A stretch of 16,464 nt of DNA, taken from NCBI GenBank assembly GCA_021202715.1, contig JAJQCL010000168.1:1746-18209 (forward strand), read 5' to 3'. The notes under the pieces were generated by a model. It saw nothing but the letters and a program-made list of their open reading frames with translations, was not told the DNA's origin and ran no database searches. A program made the translations under genes and the position numbers. This document shows positions 1 to 7,806 of this stretch, one piece after another (the first letter of the stretch is position 1; each line of letters opens with the position of its first letter). The DNA is from Lachnospiraceae bacterium (GTDB lineage: Bacteria > Bacillota > Clostridia > Lachnospirales > Lachnospiraceae).

Positions 1-630
1 GTGGGCGATGTGCTCGATCTGCAGATGAAGTATTCCTGCTATACGGTGGCGGAACTGGACCTTCCGATTCAGCATGTTCTTCTGGGTCTGCCGGAGGCGC
101 GGCTGGAGGACATCAATATGGTCTATTCCCATCCGCAGGGCTTGCTGCAGTGCAGTGATTTTCTGGAAAAGCACAGGAACTGGGGACAGGTTCCCATGAA
201 TAACACGGCGGCCAGCGCCAAGCGGCTGGTGGCGGATGGCGATCTGCGGCATGCGGCGATCGCCAGTGAGATGGCGGGCGAGCTCTATGGCCTGAAGGTG
301 CTGGCGGAAAATATCGCCAATCAGACGACCGGCAATACGACCCGTTTTATCATCGCCACAGGGAAGAAGATCTACCGGAAGGATGCGGGAAAGATCCGCA
401 TCTGTTTCGAATGCCGGCATGCGACAGGCGTGCTGTACCGGCTGCTGTCGAATTTTGCTTTCAATGACCTCAACATGACGAAGATCGAATCCCGGCCGAT
501 CCCTGGCCGGAACTGGGAATACCGCTTCTTTATTGATTTTGAGGGGAATCTGGATGAGCCGCGGGTGAAAACGGCTCTTGAGGGGATCCGGCGGGAAGCC
601 AGTCTCTGCAAGGTGTTGGGGAATTTTTAA
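1..630 (+). CDS. pheA: Prephenate dehydratase, C-terminal part (5' end outside window)
   Basis: Converts prephenate to phenylpyruvate in phenylalanine synthesis; cytosolic. The 209 visible residues hold the end of the catalytic domain and a full ACT domain. Seen: SHPQ at residues 43-46, NNTAAS at 67-72, the catalytic-type TRF triad at 114-116 (NTTRF), and the ACT-domain phenylalanine-binding ESRP at 163-166. The GTG at position 1 is an internal valine: the family continues upstream through a dehydratase N-terminus, and many Clostridia add a chorismate mutase domain there, which cannot be checked here. Stop TAA at 628-630, 19 bases before the DUF815 gene, so the two are probably cotranscribed. 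Identity is secure; whether it is mono- or bifunctional is unknown. Confidence 0.95.
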   Translation: MGDVLDLQMKYSCYTVAELDLPIQHVLLGLPEARLEDINMVYSHPQGLLQCSDFLEKHRNWGQVPMNNTAASAKRLVADGDLRHAAIASEMAGELYGLKVLAENIANQTTGNTTRFIIATGKKIYRKDAGKIRICFECRHATGVLYRLLSNFAFNDLNMTKIESRPIPGRNWEYRFFIDFEGNLDEPRVKTALEGIRREASLCKVLGNF

Positions 631-649
631 TGAGAGGGAGAGAAAACCG

Positions 650-1927
650 ATGAGAAGACAGGAGATGCTGCTTTACCGGGGGGTGGAGCATCAGGAACTG
701 ATCGATTATATGGAGGAACTCATGGAGGGGGATGGCACCCACCTGTACGAGGCGATCAACGGTCTTGTGGAGATGACGTCCCGCCATGGCTTTGAGGGAA
801 ACGTCTGGCACAATTTTCTGGCCTACACACTGGCAAATCATGAAAATGCGTTCAGCACGGCCTGCGAGGTGCGCGGACGGGTCGAGGGGAGCATCAACCG
901 CCTGGCGCTTCATGACTTTCGGCTGTTTCTGGAATGGTTCCGGTTTGATCTGAGCAGCCTGGATGAGATCTTCGGGACGGAGGAATTTGCTGTGCTGGCA
1001 CAGTACAGGGGCGCCGGGGAAGCCAACCGGGTCTACAACCGACGGGTGCATGACCGGATCCTTGATCTTGCGGTGCGTCTGGCGGCGGCGGAGGACGAGG
1101 AGGCGTTCCTTGACTGTGTCACGGAATTCTACCGGGACTTCGGTGTCGGCAAATTCGGGCTGCACAAGGCCTTCAAGGTCGAGCATGAGGAGGGCAGCCC
1201 GGTGCAGATCCTTCCGATCACGCGGACAGAGCACGTGACACTGGATGATCTGGTGGGGTATGAGATTCAGAAAAAGAAGCTCATCGAGAACACGGAGGCC
1301 TTTGTGCAGGGGCGGAAAGCCAACAACTGTCTGCTGTTCGGCGACGCGGGAACCGGCAAATCCTCCAGCATTAAGGCCATTATGAATGCCTACTATGATC
1401 AGGGGCTGCGTCTGATCGAGGTGTACAAATATCAGTTCAAGGATCTGACCTCGGTGATCACACAGATCAAGAACCGGAATTATAAATTCATCATCTACAT
1501 GGATGATCTGTCTTTTGAAGAGTTCGAGATCGAGTACAAATATCTCAAGGCGATCATTGAGGGCGGGATGGAGCGACGCCCGGAGAATGTGCTGATCTAT
1601 GCCACCTCCAACCGCCGTCATCTGATCCGGGAGAAATTCAGCGATAAACGGGAGGCTGACGACGATCTGCACAGCTCTGACACCGTGCAGGAGAAGCTGT
1701 CTCTGGCGGCCCGCTTCGGTGTCACCATTTACTATGGAATGCCGGAAAAGAAAGAGTTCCAGAATATTGTCCTCACACTGGCGGAGCGGAACGGCATCCG
1801 GATGGGGGAGAAGGAGCTGCTGGAAGAAGCCAACAAGTGGGAGCTGTACCACGGGGGGATGTCCGGCCGGACAGCCACGCAGTTTATCACCTATCTGCTG
1901 GGAAAGGCGGAGAATTCGCAGAAATAA
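650..1927 (+). CDS. DUF815 family AAA+ ATPase
   Basis: Predicted cytosolic P-loop ATPase of the DUF815/COG2607 family, 425 residues. Walker A is GDAGTGKSS at residues 231-239. Walker B is FIIYMDDLSFEE at about 280-291, with the acidic pair at 285-286. ATSNRRHLI downstream is sensor-1-like, and GMSGRTATQF near the C-terminus fits a sensor-2 arginine. The N-terminal 200 residues are a helical region of the kind usual for the family. The ATG at 650 follows a purine-rich GAGAGGGAGAG; an in-frame start at 578 would overlap pheA by 53 bases and add unlikely residues. The family's biological role is not established; members are widespread stand-alone ATPases in Clostridia. It follows pheA by 19 bases, but no shared function is implied. 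Confidence 0.9.
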   Translation: MRRQEMLLYRGVEHQELIDYMEELMEGDGTHLYEAINGLVEMTSRHGFEGNVWHNFLAYTLANHENAFSTACEVRGRVEGSINRLALHDFRLFLEWFRFDLSSLDEIFGTEEFAVLAQYRGAGEANRVYNRRVHDRILDLAVRLAAAEDEEAFLDCVTEFYRDFGVGKFGLHKAFKVEHEEGSPVQILPITRTEHVTLDDLVGYEIQKKKLIENTEAFVQGRKANNCLLFGDAGTGKSSSIKAIMNAYYDQGLRLIEVYKYQFKDLTSVITQIKNRNYKFIIYMDDLSFEEFEIEYKYLKAIIEGGMERRPENVLIYATSNRRHLIREKFSDKREADDDLHSSDTVQEKLSLAARFGVTIYYGMPEKKEFQNIVLTLAERNGIRMGEKELLEEANKWELYHGGMSGRTATQFITYLLGKAENSQK

Positions 1928-1951
1928 AACGATTAGAGATCAAAAAACGGG

Positions 1952-1991
1952 TGACAATTTCCATAGGAGGTACATTCTATGGGAATTGTCA
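1952..1991 (+). promoter_or_regulatory. Inverted repeat enclosing the SD and start codon of the recombinase cassette
   Basis: Left arm TGACAATTTCCATAG (1952-1966) pairs with CTATGGGAATTGTCA (1977-1991): 15 pairs, one a G-U, around a 10-base loop. The AGGAGG at 1965-1970 lies across the arm/loop border and the ATG at 1979-1981 lies in the right arm. As RNA, the hairpin would bury the start codon; as DNA, it is a dyad suitable for a dimeric repressor or a recombinase. Both readings are inference. It sits 24 bases after the DUF815 stop. No convincing sigma-A promoter is seen in front of it. Confidence 0.6.
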
Positions 1992-2278
1992 TTTTGCGTT
2001 CCATGGGAGGACAGCATCTGGATGAAGAGGCCATGAGGGAAATCAATCTGGCGGAGAGCGCGGAGATCCGACGGATCGTAGACCGCAGCTTCCGGCGGAA
2101 TGATGAGGAGGGGAGATTGCCGTCCGTGCGGGCCTCGGCCGCCGCTCCGGGGCTGGAGAGTGGCTGGGCGGCACAGGATTCTGCGCGGGATATACGGTCA
2201 GGGCAGATTCAAGCTGACGCAGAGGATGCGAAAGGTGTTCATCCCGTGGCAAGGGATGAACCGGGAACGGCCCGGTGA
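1979..2278 (+). CDS. Unrecognised small protein, coupled to the serine recombinase
   Basis: 99 codons, not recognised. The ATG at 1979 has an excellent AGGAGG 8 bases upstream, inside a hairpin. The first 40 or so residues look like real coding sequence: a short hydrophobic start (MGIVILRSM), then an acidic and basic helix-like stretch (HLDEEAMREINLAESAEIRR). From about 2190 the frame looks poor: third positions lose their GC bias and the residues become Ala/Asp/Gly-rich, while another frame (opening at 2100) regains the bias and reads KVFIPWQGMNRERP at about 2232-2273. A frameshift is therefore possible. The stop TGA overlaps the recombinase GTG (GTGA), which argues that translation of this ORF feeds the recombinase. 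It could be a directionality factor, a regulator or a leader; nothing in the sequence decides. Confidence 0.5.
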   Translation: MGIVILRSMGGQHLDEEAMREINLAESAEIRRIVDRSFRRNDEEGRLPSVRASAAAPGLESGWAAQDSARDIRSGQIQADAEDAKGVHPVARDEPGTAR

Positions 2279-3630
2279 GGCGGGCCGCCATCTATGTGCG
2301 CGTGTCTACAGACGCTCAGCGGGAGGAGGGGTATTCCATCGGCGCCCAGAAGGAGGCGCTGACGGCCTACTGTGTCTCCCGGGAGATCCGGGCGTATGAA
2401 TATTATATCGACGGCGGATTTTCCGGGAGCAACCTGAACCGTCCTGCCATGCAGCGGCTCATCGAGGATGTACGGCGGGATGAGATCAGCCATGTGCTGG
2501 TCTACAAGCTGGACCGGCTTTCGCGCAGCCAGAAGGACACCCTGTACCTCATCGAGGACGTGCTGAATCCCCATCAGACCGCTTTCGTCTCTCTGGGTGA
2601 GAGCATGGATACCGGCACGCCCATGGGGCGCCTGATGCTGGGGATCCTGTCCGCTTTCGCGCAGCTGGAACGGGAAAATATCCGCGAACGCACCCGCATG
2701 GGGATGCTGGAGCGCGTGCGGGACGGCTACTGGATGGGCGGCGGAAAGATCCCCTTTGGCTACGACTATGATGCGGAAAAGGGGATTCTCGTGCCGAACG
2801 GGGAGGCCGGGACCGTGCGCGATATGTACCTTCTTTATCTGGAAGGATATTCTCCTCAGAATATCGCCGACATGACCGGCCTCAAATATGATCGTCAGGT
2901 GGTGCAGATTCTGAAGCGCCGCACCAATCTGGGGAAGATTGTCTACAACGGGCAGGAATATCAGGGACGCCATGCGCCGCTCGTGGAGCCGGAGCTCTTC
3001 GATGCGGTCATGCTGGAAATGGAGCAGCGCTCCGGCCTGAACCAGAACAGCTCCGTGCATCTGCTGACGGGGCTGCTGCGCTGTGGATTCTGCGGCGCGG
3101 GGATGCGCTATCAGAAATGGGGCAGGAAGGGACACAAGCTGGTCTGCTACTCACACCAGAAATCCAAGCCGTATCTGATCCATGACCCGGACTGTCCGCA
3201 GGAGCCGGTGTGGGCCGACGAGGTGGAGGAAGCCGTCGTGCAGGATCTGTTTCATTTTGGGCTGGAAATGGAAGTCTCGGACGAGGAAGGAGAATCGACG
3301 GCCGGGAAGCGTCTGGAGGAGCAGCGGGAGAAATGTGAAAAGAAGCTGTCCCGCCTCTATGATCTCTATGGAGAGAGCGGCGACGAGACGCTGCGCGAGG
3401 TGATCCGACGGACGCGCGAGGAGAGGGAGAAGATCGAGAAAATGTGGAAGATGGAGGAAGAGCGCCGTTCTGTGACGGCCCGGAGCAGGAAGCTGGCCAG
3501 GAAGCTGCACGGTCTCGCCGATGTCTGGGATACGCTCGCCCCGGGGGAACAGCGCATGATTCTTCTGCAGTGCATCGAGCGGATCGAAGTGAAGGGAGCG
3601 CAGGTGTCTATTTTCTATCGGGAGCTGTAG
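2275..3630 (+). CDS. Large serine recombinase (resolvase/invertase, recombinase and zinc-ribbon domains)
   Basis: 451-residue site-specific DNA recombinase. The resolvase-type catalytic domain spans about 4-150, with YVRVSTDAQ carrying the nucleophile Ser11 and the conserved DRLSR at 80-84. A recombinase domain follows (about 160-255), then a zinc ribbon with Cys270, Cys273, Cys291 and Cys307, a charged coiled-coil-like stretch (about 340-405) and a C-terminal RIEV segment. All catalytic landmarks are present, so the enzyme should be active. The GTG start at 2275 is the only sensible one: an in-frame stop lies at 2257-2259, and MRRAAIYVRVSTD is the usual family N-terminus. It overlaps the preceding ORF by four bases. 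Family members include phage and ICE integrases and SpoIVCA-type excisionases, but no element, cargo or att repeat is visible around it. No clear terminator follows. Confidence 0.93.
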   Translation: MRRAAIYVRVSTDAQREEGYSIGAQKEALTAYCVSREIRAYEYYIDGGFSGSNLNRPAMQRLIEDVRRDEISHVLVYKLDRLSRSQKDTLYLIEDVLNPHQTAFVSLGESMDTGTPMGRLMLGILSAFAQLERENIRERTRMGMLERVRDGYWMGGGKIPFGYDYDAEKGILVPNGEAGTVRDMYLLYLEGYSPQNIADMTGLKYDRQVVQILKRRTNLGKIVYNGQEYQGRHAPLVEPELFDAVMLEMEQRSGLNQNSSVHLLTGLLRCGFCGAGMRYQKWGRKGHKLVCYSHQKSKPYLIHDPDCPQEPVWADEVEEAVVQDLFHFGLEMEVSDEEGESTAGKRLEEQREKCEKKLSRLYDLYGESGDETLREVIRRTREEREKIEKMWKMEEERRSVTARSRKLARKLHGLADVWDTLAPGEQRMILLQCIERIEVKGAQVSIFYREL

Positions 3631-3650
3631 AAATACCCAAAAGATCGACG

Positions 3651-3679
3651 TTGAATCTCGAAAGAAACTGTGGTATGAT
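3651..3679 (+). promoter_or_regulatory. Sigma-A promoter for proBA, extended -10
   Basis: TTGAAT (3651-3656), a 17-base spacer, then TATGAT (3674-3679) preceded by TG in extended -10 position (TGGTATGAT). Predicted start near 3686, about 40 bases before proB. A palindrome GTTCTGAGAAC at 3697-3707 lies just inside the transcript and could be an operator, but no regulator is known for it. The promoter begins 20 bases after the recombinase stop, so proBA does not depend on the recombinase cassette. Confidence 0.75.
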
Positions 3680-3726
3680 TTTTGGCAAAGCGACTTGTTC
3701 TGAGAACCAAAGGAATGCAATAAGAA

Positions 3727-4629
3727 ATGAACGTGAACGATTATTTTAAGTACAAGCGCCGGGTCGTGGTGAAGATCGGTTCATCGTCCCTGCAGCATGG
3801 CGCGACCGGAGATCTGGATTACGGTAAGATCGAAAAACTGGTGCGGGAGCTGTGCAATCTGCGGAATCGCGGCATGGATGTCTGTCTGGTCAGCTCCGGC
3901 GCCATCGCCGTGGGGCGTAAGGCCATCGGCCTGACAGAACGCCCGCAGGATCTGGCTGCCAAGCAGGCCTGTGCGGCCGTCGGGCAGGCGCGGCTGATGA
4001 TGATCTATCAGAAAATCTTTGCTGAGTACAGCCAGGTGGCGGCACAGGTTCTGATCACCAAGTACACGATCCTGGAGGAGACAAGCCGGAAAAATGCCCA
4101 CAATACCTTTGATGAGCTGTTCCGGATGGGGATCATTCCCATTGTCAATGAGAACGATACGGTTGCCACGCATGAGATCGAATTCGGCGACAATGACACG
4201 CTGTCAGCACTGGTTACCTCTCTGACCGGCGCGGATCTCCTGATTCTCCTGTCGGACATCGACGGGCTCTATACGGATGATCCGCGGCACAACCCGCAGG
4301 CGACACTCGTTGAGTGTGTGAACGAGATGGACGCCTCGTATGAGGCTATGGCGAAAACGTCGACGGGCAGCAGCGTGGGGACGGGAGGCATGGCAACAAA
4401 GCTGACAGCGGCGCGGATCGCGACAGGATCGGGTGCAGATATGGTCATCGCCAATGGCCGGGATGTGGGGATCCTGCGCGAGATCGTGGAGGGGGACTTC
4501 CGCGGAACCTGGTTTCGCGCGCAGTCCGGCGAGCTGTTTGATATACGCACCTATCTGAAGGAACAGGCGGAATCACAGGACGGGGAGGAAGCGGAGGCTC
4601 ACGGGACCTGTTTGTCAGAAGACGCCTGA
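3727..4629 (+). CDS. proB: Glutamate 5-kinase, short form without PUA domain
   Basis: Phosphorylates glutamate with ATP, the first step of proline synthesis; cytosolic. Amino-acid-kinase fold: VVVKIGSSSL with Lys16, VSSGAIAVGR, GQARLM, the glutamate-binding NENDTVATHEIEFGDND, the nucleotide-site SDIDGLYTDDPR, and GTGGMATKLTAA. At 300 residues it lacks the C-terminal PUA domain of the E. coli enzyme; the last 35 residues are an acidic tail unlike anything conserved. The ATG at 3727 has only a weak, distant AAAGGA (3709-3714), but no better in-frame start exists near MNVNDYFKYKRRVVVKIG. Its neighbour proA starts 26 bases later, the usual proBA pair. Proline feedback inhibition is normal for the family and not visible in sequence. 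Confidence 0.96.
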   Translation: MNVNDYFKYKRRVVVKIGSSSLQHGATGDLDYGKIEKLVRELCNLRNRGMDVCLVSSGAIAVGRKAIGLTERPQDLAAKQACAAVGQARLMMIYQKIFAEYSQVAAQVLITKYTILEETSRKNAHNTFDELFRMGIIPIVNENDTVATHEIEFGDNDTLSALVTSLTGADLLILLSDIDGLYTDDPRHNPQATLVECVNEMDASYEAMAKTSTGSSVGTGGMATKLTAARIATGSGADMVIANGRDVGILREIVEGDFRGTWFRAQSGELFDIRTYLKEQAESQDGEEAEAHGTCLSEDA

Positions 4630-4655
4630 GTCAGTGTCCAGAGAGGAGACAGAAA

Positions 4656-5900
4656 ATGAATTTACAGGAAATCGGTGAACGCGCACAGGCGGCAAAACGG
4701 GAAGCGGGAAAGCTGCCCTCCGGCGTGAAGGACAGGACGCTGCGGGAGATCGCTGAGGCGTTGGAAACGCATCATGCGGAGATCCTCGCAGCCAACGGGA
4801 AGGACATTGAGGCGGCTCAGAGGAATCAGATGCCGCCGGCGCTGGTGGATCGCCTGCTCCTGACGGAGGAACGCATCTCTCAGATGGCGCTGGGACTGCG
4901 TCAGGTGGCGGATCTGGAGGACCCGATCGGAGAGGTGATCTCCATGAAGCAGCGCCCCAACGGCCTGATGATTGGACAGAAGCGGGTCCCTCTCGGTGTG
5001 GTGGGGATCATCTATGAGTCCCGCCCCAACGTCACAGCGGATGCGTTCGCGCTCTGCTTCAAGACCTCCAACGTTGTGATCTTAAAGGGCGGCAGCGACG
5101 CGATCCACAGCAACGTGGCGATTGTGGACTGCATCCGGGAAACCCTGCAGGAGCAGGGCATCACGCCGGATATGATCCAGATCATTCAGGATACGGATCG
5201 ACAGGTGACGGCTGAATTCATGCGGATGAACCGGTTTGTCGATGTGCTGATTCCGCGGGGCGGCGCCGGTCTGATCCGGTCGGTGGTGGAGAACGCGACG
5301 ATCCCGGTCATCGAGACGGGAACCGGAAATTGCCATATTTACGTCGATGAGGGCGCGGATCTGGAGATGGCGGCGGCCATTATCCAGAATGCCAAGACCC
5401 AGCGGGTCGGCGTCTGCAATGCCTGTGAATCTCTGCTGGTCCATGAGAGTGTCGTCGATGAACTGATGCCGCGGGTGGCCCGGAACCTGGAGGGAGCCGG
5501 GGTAGAGATCTTTGCCGATGAGACCATCCGCTCGGTGGTGCCGGAGACCTCAGAGGCGACGGAAGAGGACTGGGGACGCGAGTATCTGGATTATAAAATT
5601 TCCGCCAAAACGGTGCGGAACATCGATGAGGCGATCGCGCATATCAACCGCTACAACACCGGCCATTCGGAGGCCATCATCACGAACAATTACAGCCATG
5701 CGCAGCAGTTCCTGAATGAGGTCGACGCAGCGGCGGTCTATGTCAACGCCTCGACCCGTTTCACGGACGGCTTTGAGTTCGGCTTCGGCGCGGAGATCGG
5801 TATCAGCACGCAGAAGCTCCATGCCCGGGGGCCGATGGGTCTGCTGGCTCTGACAACGACAAAGTATATCATCTACGGGAATGGACAGGTGCGCGAATAA
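4656..5900 (+). CDS. proA: Glutamate-5-semialdehyde dehydrogenase (gamma-glutamyl phosphate reductase)
   Basis: Reduces gamma-glutamyl phosphate with NADPH to glutamate semialdehyde, the second proline step. It is thought to work in contact with ProB because the intermediate is labile. 414 residues, the family's usual length. Seen: PLGVVGIIYESRPNVTADA, an aldehyde-dehydrogenase-type cofactor region (KGGSDAIHSN), IPRGGAGLI, VIETGTGNCHIY, and the catalytic cysteine region RVGVCNACE with Cys254. The C-terminal FGFGAEIGISTQKLHARGPMG is the family signature. ATG at 4656 follows GAGAGGAGA (4641-4649) with good spacing. It ends 81 bases before the rqcH stop, with a terminator in between. Confidence 0.98.
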   Translation: MNLQEIGERAQAAKREAGKLPSGVKDRTLREIAEALETHHAEILAANGKDIEAAQRNQMPPALVDRLLLTEERISQMALGLRQVADLEDPIGEVISMKQRPNGLMIGQKRVPLGVVGIIYESRPNVTADAFALCFKTSNVVILKGGSDAIHSNVAIVDCIRETLQEQGITPDMIQIIQDTDRQVTAEFMRMNRFVDVLIPRGGAGLIRSVVENATIPVIETGTGNCHIYVDEGADLEMAAAIIQNAKTQRVGVCNACESLLVHESVVDELMPRVARNLEGAGVEIFADETIRSVVPETSEATEEDWGREYLDYKISAKTVRNIDEAIAHINRYNTGHSEAIITNNYSHAQQFLNEVDAAAVYVNASTRFTDGFEFGFGAEIGISTQKLHARGPMGLLALTTTKYIIYGNGQVRE

Positions 5901-5923
5901 AAAGGCCGGATCGAAACGAAAAT

Positions 5924-5973
5924 GCAGGACGGGTCGCTGCCTCAGGGTGCAGCGGGCCGTCCTGCGAAGTTTT
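5924..5973. terminator. Terminator between convergent proA and rqcH
   Basis: GCAGGACGG and CGCTGC on the left (5924-5940) pair with GCAGCG and CCGTCCTGC on the right (5949-5965): 15 pairs around a two-base internal mismatch, with an 8-base loop. GAAGTTTT follows on the plus strand. On the minus strand the tract is short (TTTTCG from 5922 leftward). It probably stops proBA and helps stop rqcH from the other side. Confidence 0.75.
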
Positions 5974-5980
5974 ACACAGT

Positions 5981-7732
5981 TTACTCTTCAATCCGTGTCA
6001 GTTCCCGGACCCGGGCGGGTTCCGCCATCAGAGAATAGTTCGTGTGATAGATGACGAAGCCGGGTCGGGTTCCGGCGGGCTTTTTGACATGCTTGCGCTG
6101 AATATAATCGATCTCCACCTTGGCGGAATTCTTTTCGCTGGAATAATATCCGGCCAGAGCTCCGGCCTCCTCAAAGGTGCGGTCAGGGAGCTCCTTCCCT
6201 TCCGTTTTTACGATCACGTGGGAACCGGGGATCCCCTTGGCGTGGAACCACCAGTCGTTGCCGTTTGCAAACTGGAAGGTCAGCTCCTCGTTCTGCAGGT
6301 TGTTCTTTCCAATATAAATATGGAATCCGTCGCTGGAGAGGTAATGGAAAGGATGACTGGTGATCTTCTCCCGCTTCTTCTCCCGGATCGGATGGCGCCG
6401 GATGTATCCGGCCTGCTGTAATTCGGTTTTAATCTGGACCAGGTCCTCTTCCTTCTGGGCGATTTCCAGAGCGACCTGAATCGAGCGCAGATGGTCGATC
6501 TCAGCCTGCGCCTCTTCCAGAAGACCGGAGAGGGCCTCGTGGGTGCGTTTCAGCTTGTTATAACGGGAAAAATATTTCTGCGCATTTTCCTGCGGTGTCA
6601 GGGTCGGATCCAGTGGGATGGTCATCTCCCGGTTATCGTCGTAGTAATTCTCCGCAGTCAGAGACCGGGCGCCCGGCTCTGCACTGTAGCCGTAGGTCTG
6701 CAGCAGTTCGCCCCAGACGCGGTATTTGTCCCTTTTTTCCGTATCCTTTTGCTGCTTTTTCTGCAGGTCATATTTTTTGCAGTCGCGCTCCAGCGTCGTC
6801 TGGACGATCCGCCGCAGCTCGGCGGATTTCTGGCGGATGCGGGTTACCGTATTTTTCTCCGCATAATAGGTTTCCAGTACCTGGCTGATGGAGGAGAAGG
6901 GGCGCTGATCGCTCTCCGGATAGAGTGTCAGGGGGAGCGCGGCGAACTCCAACGGTTCCCCTCCCTGATCGATGATGCGCGGAGAGAAAGACTCGGAGCG
7001 CACGTCGTCCATCAGACAGGAAAAGGTATGAAAGAGATGGAGCTTTTCATGGGTCTCCAGCGCCTGCATGGGACGGGCGGAATCGAGACCGGCCCGGCAG
7101 ACGATCTCCTCGCTCATCAGGGAGCTGAGGCCGGTGAGGCCGGAGGTCAGCGCTTTGGCGACGGTCGTCGGCTTTTCACAGATCTCTGCGAGAAAAACGT
7201 CCTCGGTGATGGTCAGGGGATCCAGCTTGTGCACGGTGTCGGCGATGAAGTAGGGACGTCCGGGCAGGACTTCGCGGACCGAGCTGATATTGCTGGAAAT
7301 GTGCTTGATGCTGTCCACAATGGTCTCTTCGCTGTCCACGAAAATGATGTTGCTGTATTTTCCCATGAGCTCGATGAGAAGAAACTTGCGGCACAGATCG
7401 CCCATCTCATCCAGGTGCTCGATCTCCAGGCGGACGATGCGCTCCAGCCCCGGCTGCGTGACGGAGAGAATGCGCCCGTTGCCGATGTGTTTGCGCAGCA
7501 GCATACAGAAATTCGGCGCCATCGCCGGACTCTGTTTGGGTGTCTCGGTGAAATACAGCAGCGGCAGACTGGCGCTGGCGGACATCAGGAGACGCACCTG
7601 GCCCCGCTTGTTTTTCACGGTCAGAATCAGCTCGTCCGACTCCGTCTGGGCGATGCGGGCGATCCGTCCGCCCACCAGTTTTTCTCTCATTTCGCTGACC
7701 AGATTGGCGATTACAATTCCATCGAGTGCCAT
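5981..7732 (-). CDS. rqcH: RqcH / NFACT-family ribosome quality control protein
   Basis: Binds obstructed 50S subunits carrying peptidyl-tRNA and recruits tRNA-Ala to add C-terminal alanine tails, marking stalled products for proteolysis. Older names are FbpA and fibronectin-binding protein. 583 residues: NFACT-N (1 to about 210, MALDGIVIANLVSEM, FCMLLRKHIGNGRI, ELMGKYSNIIF), helix-hairpin-helix-type and long coiled-coil middle (about 290-440), and NFACT-R (about 455-560, FHIYIGKNNLQNEELTF, NDWWFHAKGIPGSHVI). The position matching the essential Asp97-Arg98 pair of Bacillus RqcH is Glu97-Arg98. CCTCCT at 7739-7744 is the minus-strand SD, six bases from the ATG. It has its own promoter overlapping that of yicC. 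A long antisense ORF over this gene is a shadow. Confidence 0.96.
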   Translation of the reverse strand: MALDGIVIANLVSEMREKLVGGRIARIAQTESDELILTVKNKRGQVRLLMSASASLPLLYFTETPKQSPAMAPNFCMLLRKHIGNGRILSVTQPGLERIVRLEIEHLDEMGDLCRKFLLIELMGKYSNIIFVDSEETIVDSIKHISSNISSVREVLPGRPYFIADTVHKLDPLTITEDVFLAEICEKPTTVAKALTSGLTGLSSLMSEEIVCRAGLDSARPMQALETHEKLHLFHTFSCLMDDVRSESFSPRIIDQGGEPLEFAALPLTLYPESDQRPFSSISQVLETYYAEKNTVTRIRQKSAELRRIVQTTLERDCKKYDLQKKQQKDTEKRDKYRVWGELLQTYGYSAEPGARSLTAENYYDDNREMTIPLDPTLTPQENAQKYFSRYNKLKRTHEALSGLLEEAQAEIDHLRSIQVALEIAQKEEDLVQIKTELQQAGYIRRHPIREKKREKITSHPFHYLSSDGFHIYIGKNNLQNEELTFQFANGNDWWFHAKGIPGSHVIVKTEGKELPDRTFEEAGALAGYYSSEKNSAKVEIDYIQRKHVKKPAGTRPGFVIYHTNYSLMAEPARVRELTRIEE

Positions 7733-7777
7733 GCTCTGCCTCCTGCTGAAGTCCGGACAAATATTGAAATACCTCGG

Positions 7778-7806
7778 TTGACTTCACTTGTTAAATGAAT
7801 TATACT
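7778..7806 (+). promoter_or_regulatory. Sigma-A promoter for the yicC operon
   Basis: TTGACT (7778-7783), exactly 17 bases, then TATACT (7801-7806). Predicted start near 7813, leaving a leader of about 96 bases before yicC. The -10 box overlaps that of the opposite promoter for rqcH. Confidence 0.8.

Noticed and set aside
530..1852. 440-codon minus-strand ORF opposite the DUF815 gene
   Set aside because: Antisense shadow of a GC-biased gene. The plus-strand frame has clear ATPase motifs and the minus translation resembles no family.
2239..3135. 298-codon minus-strand ORF opposite the serine recombinase
   Set aside because: Shadow of a recombinase with full catalytic motifs; no SD or neighbours to support it.
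3637..3685. CCAAAA...TTTTTGG dyad after the recombinase as a possible terminator
   Set aside because: The loop is about 35 bases, the stem is short, and it overlaps the proBA promoter; too weak to call.
1928..3726. Direct repeats flanking the recombinase as att sites
   Set aside because: Comparing 1928-1978 with 3631-3726 by eye shows no shared core longer than a few bases.
6491..7798. 435-codon plus-strand ORF opposite rqcH
   Set aside because: Shadow of rqcH. It would also run through the shared promoter region.
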